A DNA stretch of 37,093 nt from the NCBI GenBank assembly GCA_947444785.1, contig CANFBG010000007.1:1-37093 (forward strand), read 5' to 3'. This DNA comes from Microbacteriaceae bacterium. Lineage in GTDB: Bacteria > Actinomycetota > Actinomycetes > Actinomycetales > Microbacteriaceae. This document shows, in pieces, positions 17,967-27,593 of the stretch. Numbering within the stretch: the stretch's first letter is position 1; each line of letters starts with the position of its first letter. The position numbers were made by a program, and so were the translations under genes. The notes under the pieces are model-generated. The model made no database searches, was not told where the DNA came from, and was given only the letters and a program-made list of their open reading frames with translations.

Positions 17967-19640
17967 TCAGTCGTTCTGCATCAGTCCTGCAATGCGTCCA
18001 TCCGGGAGCAATCGGATGTTCCGCGAGGCGGGCACTCTCGGAAGCCCGGGCATGGTCAGAACGGCTCCCGTCATCGGAATAAGGAATCCCGCACCCGCCG
18101 AAAGACGAACCTCCCGAACCGTGATGATGAAATCACGGGGGCGACCGGCAATTCTGGGGTCGTCGGTGAGAGAGAGATGCGTCTTCGCCATGCAGATCGG
18201 GAGCTCTGAGTAGCCCAGCTCCGCGATTCGGGCGATGTCCATCTCCGCTGCCGGGGTGAACGTCACATCGCTGGCGCCGTAGACCACTCTGGCGATCTTG
18301 CGGATCTTGTCGTGCGGGGAATCCGATTCGTCGTAAATGAATCGCGGCTGCGGCGGCGCGGCGTCGGTGAGATCGACCACTTCGCTCACCACCCGGGCGA
18401 TATCCACTGATCCCTCGCCACCGCGCGCGAAGCCGTCGGTGCGGGCGAATCGGACTCCGAGCTCAGCGACGGCTTTTTCAACCAGCAGGAGTTCCGACTC
18501 GGTATCGTTCGGGAAGAGATTGATCGCGACGATCGGCGTGAGGCCGAAGGCGCTCGCCGTCGCGAGATGATGCTCCAGGTGTTCCAGCCCTTTGATGAGC
18601 GAGGCGGTGTCTGGCTCACCGCAGGTCGCGACCGGCGAGCCCCCGTGCATCTTCAGAGCCCGAAGCGTGGCGACGATGACGACGGCGCGTGGCCAGATCC
18701 CCGCGAGACGGCACTTGATATCGAGAAATTTCTCGCCACCGAGATCGAACCCGAATCCTGCCTCAGTGATCGCGTAGTCGCCGAGCTTCATCGCGAGACG
18801 TGTCGCGACGACGCTATTGCACCCATGTGCGATATTTCCGAAGGGACCGCAGTGCACGATCGCGGGGCCGCCCTCCGCGGTTTGCACCAGATTTGGTCGC
18901 AACGCGTCGCGAAGCACCACCGTCATTGCGGCCGAAGCCCGGAGGTCCCCTGCGGTGACCGCTTGCCCCGAATGCGTTCGCCCCACCACAATCCGAGACA
19001 GTCGGTCCTCCAGATCTTTCAGACCTGATGCGAGGGCCATGATCGCCATGATCTCGCTCGCCGCCGTGATGTCGAAGTGTTCCTGGCGCGAGACGTCGTC
19101 GGTCTTGCCGCCGATGCCGACAATACTTTGCCGGAGAGCTCGGTCGTTCATGTCCAGCGCGCGTCCCCATGTGACCTGTCCGGGATCGATCACGCCCCTG
19201 CCCGGGATCTCTTCTCGAAAGAATATGGCGTTATCGATGAGCGCTGACAGCAGATTGTGGGCGCTGGTGATCGCATGAATGTCGCCGGTGAAGTGAAGAT
19301 TGATATCATCCGCCGGGGTGAGCGAGGCTTTGCCGCCTCCAGTGCCTCCGCCCTTCGCACCGAACACCGGCCCGAGTGATGGTTCCCGGAGAGCCAGTAC
19401 CGCGTTCTTCCCCAAACGACGCAGACCCATTGCCAGGCTGATAGACACCGTGGTCTTGCCCTCACCCGCAGGCGTCGGGTTGATCGCGGTAACCAGCACG
19501 AGTCGACCCTCGCCGTTCGAGGGACGGTCGAGCAGGTCGAGCGACAGCTTGGCTTTTCCCCGACCATACGGCTCGAGGTCGTCAACTCCGATGCCGAGCT
19601 CATCGGCCAGTCCGTCGATGGTCTGGGGAGTGAAATCCAT
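17967..19640 (-). CDS. fhs: formate--tetrahydrofolate ligase
   Basis: INPTPAGEGKTTVSISLAMGLRRLG, REPSLGPVFGAKGGGTGGGKA, INLHFTGDIHAITSAHNLL; full-length 557 aa. Confidence 0.95.
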   Translation of the reverse strand: MDFTPQTIDGLADELGIGVDDLEPYGRGKAKLSLDLLDRPSNGEGRLVLVTAINPTPAGEGKTTVSISLAMGLRRLGKNAVLALREPSLGPVFGAKGGGTGGGKASLTPADDINLHFTGDIHAITSAHNLLSALIDNAIFFREEIPGRGVIDPGQVTWGRALDMNDRALRQSIVGIGGKTDDVSRQEHFDITAASEIMAIMALASGLKDLEDRLSRIVVGRTHSGQAVTAGDLRASAAMTVVLRDALRPNLVQTAEGGPAIVHCGPFGNIAHGCNSVVATRLAMKLGDYAITEAGFGFDLGGEKFLDIKCRLAGIWPRAVVIVATLRALKMHGGSPVATCGEPDTASLIKGLEHLEHHLATASAFGLTPIVAINLFPNDTESELLLVEKAVAELGVRFARTDGFARGGEGSVDIARVVSEVVDLTDAAPPQPRFIYDESDSPHDKIRKIARVVYGASDVTFTPAAEMDIARIAELGYSELPICMAKTHLSLTDDPRIAGRPRDFIITVREVRLSAGAGFLIPMTGAVLTMPGLPRVPASRNIRLLPDGRIAGLMQND

Positions 19641-19933
19641 AGCCGAACGCTATCAACTGCGATTGTCGATGACTAATTCGGATCGTCAGGAATTGGGAGT
19701 GCACACGCGGGGCCACCTCAGCGGGCTATTTCCGCCTTGCGTAGTTTGCCAAACCACGCGACACAACGACGGCGCGCTCATCTCTCCAAAGCACTCCTCG
19801 CTTGCGACCGCGCGAGAGCGATCCTCGCACCCATCAGCAGGTGGTCTAGACGGTTGCGACAAGCGAAATCGAACGGTTCGAACGATTTGGTGGTCGGCGG
19901 TTCCGCTGGCGGGGCGGGCGGGAACTTCGGCTC

Positions 19934-20038
19934 GTGCCGCACGAAGTGACCCATGCGATAGTCCATCGCATCCGGCAAGACTTCTCAGAAGCCACGAGTG
20001 CCGATGTCTTCGCGTGGCACGAGGCGTTCGCCGATTTA
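19934..20038 (+). pseudogene. fragment of thermolysin-like (gluzincin) metallopeptidase gene
   Basis: VPHEVTHAIVHRIRQDFSEATSADVFAWHEAFADL: HExxH plus downstream HEAFxD; no intact ORF around it. Confidence 0.55.
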
Positions 20039-20497
20039 TCTGGACCGCGGTCGTTTCCTCGCCCACGGTGTTCGACTCGAGCATCGACCACTCTGAGGAG
20101 TTACGCCAGAAACCCGACTGAGAGAACCTGCGGGCACGCTTTCGCATCCCACCGAAGGCTGTGGGGTTGATTCTGTTTTGCCGGCTAACTTCGAAAACTC
20201 GAGGATTCCCTTGCGTCCATAGGGAACCGTGCGGGTCGCTGAATCCGATTGCACAAGGTCAATTCGGGTCGCCTGATATCGATTCTGATGGGTAGATGAT
20301 GGCAATTTGAACCGTTTTTAGCGGCTGCATGTCGTTGTCGAGACATCGCGTGGGGATGAACCGAGCAGTTGGCCCATTTCCCCTGAAGGAAAGCCAGCCC
20401 TGTCGCCCTCAGCCAAGCCTTCACCGCCGCTGGGAGAACCCTGAGCTCGGACACGTCGCCATCTATGCTTGGTCTCCTGCCCTCGGAAGGAACCTCA

Positions 20498-22399
20498 ATG
20501 AGCATGGAAGGCGCGGCCTGGAGCTCGCTGTACAAGATCTCTACCGTCAGGGAAGGCAAGTACGGCTTCTCCCGCGAGTCCGTTCGGCGGATCCTGACGT
20601 TCGCGGTGCCCTACCGGTCGAAGCTGCTGATCTTCATCGGGCTCTCCATCGTGGGAGCTTTCCTCGCGGTCGCGACGCCGGTGCTCGCCGGCCGGGTGGT
20701 CGACGTCATCGTCGCTCAGGGTGAGGTTGCCACGATCGTTTGGCTCGCCGTCGTCATCGCCCTCGTGGCCGTGGCCGACGCCGCAGTGTCACTCGTGACT
20801 CGCTGGTACTCGGCGCGGATCGGTGAAGGCGTGATCCTGGACCTCCGCACCGCCGTCTTCAACCACGTGCAGAAGATGCCGATCGCGTTCTTCACCCGAA
20901 CGCGGACGGGCGCCCTCGTCAGCCGCCTCAACAACGATGTGATCGGCGCTCAGCAGGCCTTCAGCGGCACACTGTCCGGCGTGGTCACGAACCTCGTGGC
21001 GCTGACTCTCACCCTGATCGTCATGCTCAGTACGTCCTGGCTCGTGACGGTTCTCGCCGTGATCATGCTCCCCATCTTCCTGGTGCCCGCGCGCCGCATG
21101 GGCAGCCGCCTCGCCGCGCTTCGCCGCGAGGCCGCCGATCACAATTCCGCCATGAGCACGCAGATGACCGAGCGCTTCTCTGCGCCCGGCGCCACTCTCG
21201 TCAAGCTGTTCGGCCGGCCCGACGAGGAGGCCGAGGAGTTCCGCGTCCGAGCCGCCCGTGTCCGCGACATCGGGGTCCGGGCCGCGATGCTGCAGTTCGT
21301 CTTCTTCACCGCACTGATGCTCGTCTCCGCTCTGGCCCTGGCGCTCGTGTATGGGCTCGGCGGCTTCCTCGCACTCGCCGGCCAGCTGAATACCGGTGAG
21401 GTGGTCACCCTGGCGCTCCTGCTCACCCGCCTCTATGCGCCGCTCACCAGCCTCGCAAACGCACGGGTGGAGATCATGAGCGCGGTGGTCAGCTTCGAGC
21501 GCGTCTTCGAGGTGCTGGACCTCGACCCGCTCATCAAGGAGAAGCCCGACGCCGTCGCCGTCCCCGAAGGCCAGGTGGCCGTCGAGTTCGACAACGTCCG
21601 CTTCGCCTACCCGTCCGCAGACAAAGTGTCCCTCGCCTCTCTCGAGGAGGTTGCCACGCTGGACACCCGCGGCGGCGAGGAGGTGCTGCACGGCGTGTCT
21701 TTCAGGATCGAGCCGGGGCAGACTGTTGCCCTCGTTGGTTCGTCCGGTGCCGGCAAGTCCACAATTGCGCAGCTCCTCTCGCGCCTGTATGACGTCGACA
21801 GCGGTGCCGTTCGCCTCGCGGGGACGGATGTCCGCGATGTCACCTTCGTCTCCATGCGGGACACCCTGGGCATGGTGACGCAGGACGGCCACCTGTTCCA
21901 CGAGACCATCCTCTCCAATCTGCGCTTGGCGAGGCCAGAGGCGTCCGATGACGAGGTGTGGGACGCCGTGCGCCGTGCGCGGCTCGAGCCGCTCATCCGG
22001 TCCCTGCCCGACCAGCTGGACACCATGGTGGGAGAGCGTGGCTACCGACTGTCCGGGGGTGAGCGCCAGCGGATGACCATCGCGAGGCTCCTGCTCGCAC
22101 AGCCGCGCGTCGTCATCCTCGATGAGGCGACGGCGGCACTGGACTCGACGTCTGAGGCGGCCGTGCAGGCGGCGCTCAGCGAGGCGCTCGAGGGACGCAC
22201 GGCGATGGTGATTGCACATCGCCTCTCCACCATCCGCAGCGCGGACCTGATCCTCGTGGTCGAGGACGGCTCGATCGTGGAGCGCGGTTCGCACGAGGAA
22301 CTGCTGGCGCTTGGTGGGCGGTACGAGGAATTGCACCGGACCCAGTTCGCCGTGGAGAAGAATGTTGCGGCCGATGAGGAAGCGCCGAGCCGGACCTAG
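20498..22399 (+). CDS. ABC transporter, fused permease and ATP-binding domains (multidrug exporter type)
   Basis: Six-TM N-terminus; ALVGSSGAGKSTIAQLL Walker A, YRLSGGERQRMTIARLLL signature, RVVILDEATAALDS Walker B; RBS ggaagga before ATG at 20498. Confidence 0.93.
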   Translation: MSMEGAAWSSLYKISTVREGKYGFSRESVRRILTFAVPYRSKLLIFIGLSIVGAFLAVATPVLAGRVVDVIVAQGEVATIVWLAVVIALVAVADAAVSLVTRWYSARIGEGVILDLRTAVFNHVQKMPIAFFTRTRTGALVSRLNNDVIGAQQAFSGTLSGVVTNLVALTLTLIVMLSTSWLVTVLAVIMLPIFLVPARRMGSRLAALRREAADHNSAMSTQMTERFSAPGATLVKLFGRPDEEAEEFRVRAARVRDIGVRAAMLQFVFFTALMLVSALALALVYGLGGFLALAGQLNTGEVVTLALLLTRLYAPLTSLANARVEIMSAVVSFERVFEVLDLDPLIKEKPDAVAVPEGQVAVEFDNVRFAYPSADKVSLASLEEVATLDTRGGEEVLHGVSFRIEPGQTVALVGSSGAGKSTIAQLLSRLYDVDSGAVRLAGTDVRDVTFVSMRDTLGMVTQDGHLFHETILSNLRLARPEASDDEVWDAVRRARLEPLIRSLPDQLDTMVGERGYRLSGGERQRMTIARLLLAQPRVVILDEATAALDSTSEAAVQAALSEALEGRTAMVIAHRLSTIRSADLILVVEDGSIVERGSHEELLALGGRYEELHRTQFAVEKNVAADEEAPSRT

Positions 22400-22520
22400 T
22401 CGCTGAGTACAGAGGCTGAGAGTCGCAATGCTCGGTACGCTCATTCAGGCGCGTTTGATGTCACGTGCCGCTTCGCGGGCAATGTCCCGCAGCGCTCAGC
22501 CCGAACGAGAAGGAAATACC

Positions 22521-22982
22521 GTGTCTGATCACGCAAGAATCAAAGGCCACACCGTGACCCGCACCGTGCACGTCGAGGCCTCGCGCGCGAGCGTCTGGAA
22601 GGCGCTGACCGACCCCGAGGTGATGGTCAAGTGGTTCGGAGACAGTGTGGGGTTCACCGCGCTCGAGCCCGGTGCTACCGGCAGCATCGATTGGGATGAC
22701 TACGGCAGCTTCCCAATCGAAATCACCGAGGTGGCGCCTGAGGCCTCGTTCGGCTTCCGTTGGTCGGGAATCCCCGCCGAAGAGCTAGACGAGTACTCGA
22801 CGCATGTGCGCTTCACCATCTCCGATGCTGGCACCGGGACGGATGTCACGGTGATCGAATCGGGCTTTGACACACTCCCCGGCGGCACCCGCTACCGTCG
22901 CGAACGTCTTGAGCAGAACCGAGAGGGCTGGGACGTCGAACTCGACGAGCTCGCGCTCCTACTAGAGGGTGCCACCCAGTAG
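22521..22982 (+). CDS. SRPBCC / AHSA1-like domain protein
   Basis: TVTRTVHVEASRASVWKALTDPEVMVKWFGD...ITEVAPEASFGFRWSG; GTG start with agaagga RBS. Confidence 0.85.
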   Translation: MSDHARIKGHTVTRTVHVEASRASVWKALTDPEVMVKWFGDSVGFTALEPGATGSIDWDDYGSFPIEITEVAPEASFGFRWSGIPAEELDEYSTHVRFTISDAGTGTDVTVIESGFDTLPGGTRYRRERLEQNREGWDVELDELALLLEGATQ

Positions 22983-23196
22983 TTCACGACTAAGGGAGCT
23001 GCGCTCGCTGAGGGCCAGGCGCATCTAAGCGGTCATAGGTCCAATTGCTATTTGGATGGACCCCCCGACCAATCGTGGCATTCTTGCGCGACTGACCTTG
23101 CAATTCGGGAACAAAGGACGTCCGCCACTTTCTGGGCCTCCAATCGCGTGCCGCAATTCCGATAGCGAGCAGGCTCTCGACATCGAGATGGTGGGG

Positions 23197-23487
23197 TTAG
23201 CCTCGCCGGAGCACCACGGTCAGCACCGCGATTCTCTCGTGCTCGGACAGCTTGGCGCCGATGTGCTGCAGAACCCAGCAAAGGATGCCGCGTGCCGTCG
23301 CATCCTCGTCGGCGCCCGCTAGGGGCCCGATGTTGTCAACGTCGGGTCCTTGAGTGCCCGCGTTCGAGCGGCCGGTCGGAGTTTTGCGGGTGCTGACGTC
23401 GCCGAAGGTTCCTGCGAAACCGTTAGGCCGTGGGGCCTTTGCGGTGCACGCGCGAGTAGTAGACCGTGGAGATCGGTATGCCCAGGG
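23197..23487 (-). pseudogene. start-less coding-like open frame (gene remnant)
   Basis: Minus-strand frame open between stops with no ATG/GTG/TTG before its C-terminal end; last ~40 codons (AGADEDATARGILCWVLQHIGAKLSEHERIAVLTVVLRRG*) have high GC3 and protein-like composition. Confidence 0.4.
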
Positions 23488-23590
23488 CTAGGACGAGTCG
23501 TCATCGGCGGCCCCCGGGACGACAGTGCCGGCTCAGCGGCTCTCGAGTGGTGAAAGTGATGGCATCACGGTAGAAGATGAAAACTTAAAC

Positions 23591-23623
23591 AAAAAAAGCC
23601 CCGGAAACCCTTAGGTTTCCGGG
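23591..23623 (-). terminator. Rho-independent terminator of tRNA-Pro
   Basis: cccggaaacc (23600-23609) / ggtttccggg (23614-23623), 4-nt loop, followed on minus strand by a 7-T tract. Confidence 0.88.
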
Positions 23624-23631
23624 ACATTTTG

Positions 23632-23705
23632 TCGGGCTGACAGGATTTGAACCTGCGACCCCCTGACCCCCAGTCAGGTGCGCTACCAAGCTGCGCCACA
23701 GCCCG
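23632..23705 (-). tRNA. tRNA-Pro (anticodon GGG)
   Basis: CGGGCTGTGGCGCAGCTTGGTAGCGCACCTGACTGGGGGTCAGGGGGTCGCAGGTTCAAATCCTGTCAGCCCGA: acceptor CGGGCTG/CAGCCCG, anticodon loop CTGGGGG, GGTTCAAATCC T-arm. Confidence 0.95.
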
Positions 23706-23876
23706 TGACTTGTCATCGTTTCGGACAACTTCTCCATATTAGCCGCTCTCGGAGAGCCCCAATGACACTATTGGCGCATCCGTCGAAATCTTCTCGATTT
23801 CCGCTCAATCGGGGCTGATGAACGGATTGCGGTCTCCACTAGTTTGGGGAAATCCGAATCGTCGAGAGGATTGCCC

Positions 23877-25289
23877 GTGTCCAGCCTGCTCAGCCGCCTC
23901 CAGCGCGAACATGCCCCCACTCTGACGCACGAGCAATCGATCGCCCTCGGCAGGGCCGCACGAAAGCGCACTCCGCGTTCCTCGCATGCGACGCTGTCAC
24001 TCGGTGAGCCCAGCCAGCGTGATCCCTTGGCGATCCTGGCGGAGCAGAATTCCAACCGACTGCCGGACCTGATACCTCTTCGCATGGGCCGGATGGTCGA
24101 GAGCCCCTTCGCGTTCTATCGCGGCACGGCCGCCATCATGGCCAGAGACCTCGCCCACGGCCCCGTGACGGGCATAGAGGTCGCGACCTGCGGAGACGCC
24201 CACATCTCGAACTTCGGCCTCTACGCCTCCCCGCATCGCACGATGGTCTTCGACCTGAACGACTTCGACGAGGCGGCAATGGGTCCCTGGGAGTGGGACG
24301 TCAAGCGCATGGTCGCCAGCGTCATCATCGGGGGCCGAGATATGGGGTTCACGGAGGGCGAGTGCCGAAAGGCGGGACTCGCCGCAGCCAAGGCCTATCG
24401 CAAGCGGCTCGGCGACATGATGAGCCTGACCGCCATCGACCGGTATTACTACCGCGTCGAGACAGACGAGCCAACGCCTGACTTCACGGAGGTCGAGCAG
24501 CGTGCCATAGACAAGGCACGCCGCAAGGCCATGAACAGAACCTCCCAGAGCTTCGTGGACAAGGTCACCACGCTTGGCGAAGACGGGATGCGACGGGTGA
24601 TCGAGAACCCGCCGGTGCTCACCCATATCCCCGAAGAGAGCGAGCGCGAGGTCGAGCGATTCTTCGAGGAGTACCGGGGCACTGTCAGCGAGGACATCTC
24701 CGAGCTGCTCTCGCATTTCTCGTTGACGGATGTCGCGCGCCGGGTCGTCGGCGTCGGCAGCGTCGGCACGCGCTGCTTCATCCTGATCCTGACGGGCCCC
24801 AAACAGGAGTCGCTCGTACTTCAGGTGAAGGAGGCTCCCGCGTCGGTCGTCAACACCCACGGCGGCATCGCATCGGAGCTCGCCTCCCGAAGACCGCACG
24901 AGGGCACGGACTCGCACCAGGGCCACCGGGTGGTCGCCAACCAGCGCATCCTGCAGGCGGTGTCCGACCCGTTCCTCGGCTACCTGCATATGAACGGCCG
25001 CGACTACTACGTCCGCCAGTTTCGAGACATGAAGGGCTCGATCGACTTCGAGAAGCTCGACAGGCCCGGATTCACCACGTACGCCAAGGCCTGCGCCGGA
25101 CTCCTGGCCCGAGCGCACTCCCAGAGCCTGAACTCGCCGATGATCCTCGGCTATCTCGGCAAGAGCCGCGCCTTCGATCGCGCGGTCGTCGACTGGTCGG
25201 TCACCTATGCCGATCAGGCCCTGGCCGACTTCCATGCCCTGAAGAAGGCCGTTGACGACGGAAACGTCGAAGCCCTGACCGGGGTGTGA
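23877..25289 (+). CDS. DUF2252 family protein
   Basis: TCGDAHISNFGLYASPHRTMVFDLNDFDEAAMGPWEWDVKRMVASVIIGGR, DYYVRQFRDMKGSIDF; GTG start at 23877 with gagagga RBS. Confidence 0.88.
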   Translation: MSSLLSRLQREHAPTLTHEQSIALGRAARKRTPRSSHATLSLGEPSQRDPLAILAEQNSNRLPDLIPLRMGRMVESPFAFYRGTAAIMARDLAHGPVTGIEVATCGDAHISNFGLYASPHRTMVFDLNDFDEAAMGPWEWDVKRMVASVIIGGRDMGFTEGECRKAGLAAAKAYRKRLGDMMSLTAIDRYYYRVETDEPTPDFTEVEQRAIDKARRKAMNRTSQSFVDKVTTLGEDGMRRVIENPPVLTHIPEESEREVERFFEEYRGTVSEDISELLSHFSLTDVARRVVGVGSVGTRCFILILTGPKQESLVLQVKEAPASVVNTHGGIASELASRRPHEGTDSHQGHRVVANQRILQAVSDPFLGYLHMNGRDYYVRQFRDMKGSIDFEKLDRPGFTTYAKACAGLLARAHSQSLNSPMILGYLGKSRAFDRAVVDWSVTYADQALADFHALKKAVDDGNVEALTGV

Positions 25290-25313
25290 TGTCACACGCC
25301 GATCAGGGCTTCG
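25268..25313. terminator. bidirectional hairpin between convergent DUF2252 and der genes
   Basis: cgaagccctga (25268-25278) / tcagggcttcg (25303-25313) with inner gtgtga/tcacac stem. Confidence 0.65.
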
Positions 25314-25342
25314 ATTCAGATCCAGTTCTAGGAAGCTAGAAC

Positions 25343-26899
25343 CTAGACGCGCTTGCGCTTCTCGCGCACGCGCATGTTGACCAGCACGGGCGAGCCGTCG
25401 AAGCCGAAGACCTCGCGGAGGCGGCGCTGGATGTACCGGCGGTAGCCCGGGTCGAGGAACCCGGTCGTGAACAGCACGAAGGTCGGCGGGCGGGTCGAGG
25501 CCTGCGTGCCGAACAGGATGCGCGGCTGCTTGCCACCGCGCAGGGGGTGCGGATGCGCCGCGGTGAGCTCGGCGAGGAACGCGTTGAACTTACCGGTGGG
25601 AACGCGGGTGTCCCAGGACTTCAGGGCGAGCTCGAGGGCCGGAACCAGCTTCTCGAGGTGACGGCCGGTCTTGGCCGACATGTTCACGCGCGGGGCCCAG
25701 GCCACGTGGGCCAGGTCCTGCTCGATTTCGCGCTCGAGGTAGCGACGGCGGTCGTCGTCCATCAGGTCCCACTTGTTGAAGGCAAGAACGAGGGCGCGAC
25801 CGGATTCGAGTACCAGGTCGATGATGCGAACATCCTGCTCGCTGATCGTGTCGGCGACGTCGAGCATGACGACGGCGACCTCGGCCTTCTCCAGCGCGGC
25901 GCTCGTGCGGAGCGACGCGTAGAAGTCCGCGCCCTGGGCGAGGTGCACGCGGCGCCGGATTCCGGCGGTGTCGACGAAGCGCCAGATCTTGCCGGCGATC
26001 TCGACCTGCTCGTCTACCGGGTCGCGCGTGGTGCCGGCGAGCTCGTTGACGACAACGCGCTCTTCCCCTGCGGCACGGTTCAGCAGGCTGGACTTGCCGA
26101 CGTTCGGGCGGCCGAGGATGGCGACGCGACGCGGGCCGCCGATCTCCTGCTTGGCGACGGCGGAGACCTCGGGGAGGTCCTTCAGGATGATGTCGAGGAG
26201 GTCGGCAACGCCGCGGCCGTGAAGGGCCGAGACGGGGTAGGGCTCGCCGAGGCCGAGCGCCCACAGGCTGGCCGCGTTCGGCTCCTGGCGGGCGTCGTCG
26301 ACCTTGTTGGCCGCCAAGTACACGGGCTTCTTGGCGCGGCGCAGCATCTTGACGACGTGCTCGTCGGTCGAGGTCGGCCCGACGTTGGCGTCGACGACGA
26401 AGAGAACGGCGTCGGCCAGGTCGATCGCGATCTCGGCCTGGGCCGCGACCGAGGCGTTGATGCCCTTGGCGTCGGGCTCCCAGCCGCCGGTGTCGACGAT
26501 GGTGAAGAAGCGGTCAGCCCACTCGGCCTTGTACGAGACGCGGTCGCGGGTAACACCGGGGGTGTCCTCGACGACGGCCTCACGGCGGCCGAGGATGCGG
26601 TTCACGAGCGCGGACTTGCCCACGTTCGGCCGCCCCACGATCGCGAGCACGGGCAGTGCCGGCAGGTAGGTGATGGCGTCGGGGTCTTCGGTTGCGAGCT
26701 CGAGGATCTCGAGGTCCTCGTCGCCGAGGTCGTAGTCGGCGAGTCCTGCGCGAAGCGTCGCTGCGCGGGCGGCGGCGAGCTCCTCGTCGAGGTTGTCTAG
26801 CCGGTTTACCAGCTCCGGGTCGAAGTCCGGGAAGTCTGCGTTGGACTCCGACGGGTCGTTCGGATGCGCTTGGTCAGAGGGGTGCGGCTGCTTAGCCAT
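25343..26899 (-). CDS. der: ribosome biogenesis GTPase Der (EngA)
   Basis: Two GTPase domains: [17 protein letters not shown]...DTPGVTRD and [17 protein letters not shown]...[12 protein letters not shown]-terminal KH-like domain. Confidence 0.96.
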   Translation of the reverse strand: MAKQPHPSDQAHPNDPSESNADFPDFDPELVNRLDNLDEELAAARAATLRAGLADYDLGDEDLEILELATEDPDAITYLPALPVLAIVGRPNVGKSALVNRILGRREAVVEDTPGVTRDRVSYKAEWADRFFTIVDTGGWEPDAKGINASVAAQAEIAIDLADAVLFVVDANVGPTSTDEHVVKMLRRAKKPVYLAANKVDDARQEPNAASLWALGLGEPYPVSALHGRGVADLLDIILKDLPEVSAVAKQEIGGPRRVAILGRPNVGKSSLLNRAAGEERVVVNELAGTTRDPVDEQVEIAGKIWRFVDTAGIRRRVHLAQGADFYASLRTSAALEKAEVAVVMLDVADTISEQDVRIIDLVLESGRALVLAFNKWDLMDDDRRRYLEREIEQDLAHVAWAPRVNMSAKTGRHLEKLVPALELALKSWDTRVPTGKFNAFLAELTAAHPHPLRGGKQPRILFGTQASTRPPTFVLFTTGFLDPGYRRYIQRRLREVFGFDGSPVLVNMRVREKRKRV

Positions 26900-27593
26900 G
26901 CGAGATCCTCGCTGTTTGATTGCGGACAACATCGACCACCGCGGTAACGGTCTCGTCGAAGTCGAGTTCGGTTGAATCGAGGGTGAGAACACCATCGGCG
27001 GCGTTCATGAAGTCGACGACTCGAGAGTCAGCCTGATCGCGCGACCGGAGCTGTTCACCTACGACGGCGGCAGAATGGTCGGAAAGTTCCTTGGAACGCC
27101 TTCCCATTCTAGCCTCTTCCGAGGCTGTCAGTAGAATGCGCACCTCGGCGTCGGGCGCGACGACCGTGGTGATGTCCCTGCCCTCGACCACGATGCCCGC
27201 TTTCTGCGTGCCGGCGATGAGGATGCGGAACAGGGCGGTCAGGCCCTGGCGCACCTCCGGCAGCTTCGCGATATGGCGAACGACATCGGTCACGCGGGGC
27301 TCCCGGATGGCCTCGGTCACGTCGGTCTCGCCTACCCGGACGAAGAAATGGTCGGGATCGGTGCCGATCGCGTAGGGGAAGTCATCGAGGCCGGCGACCG
27401 CATTCTCCGGATGCTCGAGGTCGATGCCGCGCTCCAGCAGGCTCCACGCGAAGGCACGGTAGGCGGCGCCCGTGTCGAGGTAGCCGAAGTCGAGCGCCCG
27501 GGCCGCGGCCCGACTCACGCTGGACTTGCCGCTGCCGGCAGGGCCGTCGATCGCGACGACGACGGGCGCAACCTTGTTGGCGGGGATACTCAT
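26892..27593 (-). CDS. cmk: (d)CMP kinase
   Basis: [70 protein letters not shown]. Confidence 0.95.
   Translation of the reverse strand: MSIPANKVAPVVVAIDGPAGSGKSSVSRAAARALDFGYLDTGAAYRAFAWSLLERGIDLEHPENAVAGLDDFPYAIGTDPDHFFVRVGETDVTEAIREPRVTDVVRHIAKLPEVRQGLTALFRILIAGTQKAGIVVEGRDITTVVAPDAEVRILLTASEEARMGRRSKELSDHSAAVVGEQLRSRDQADSRVVDFMNAADGVLTLDSTELDFDETVTAVVDVVRNQTARISHG

Noticed and set aside
19686-20147. Possible transposase or regulator ORF on minus strand upstream of fhs
   Set aside because: No recognisable motif and poor composition; the only credible signal in the interval is the plus-strand HEVTH fragment.
21600-21710. Extra segment (SADKVSLASLEEVATLDTRGGEEVLHGVSF) before the ABC ATPase Walker A
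   Set aside because: I recall this insertion from many actinobacterial ABC exporters of this type, so it is not treated as novel.
25547-26800. 417-aa plus-strand ORF antisense to der
   Set aside because: Composition typical of antisense GC-rich frames; der is clear on the minus strand.
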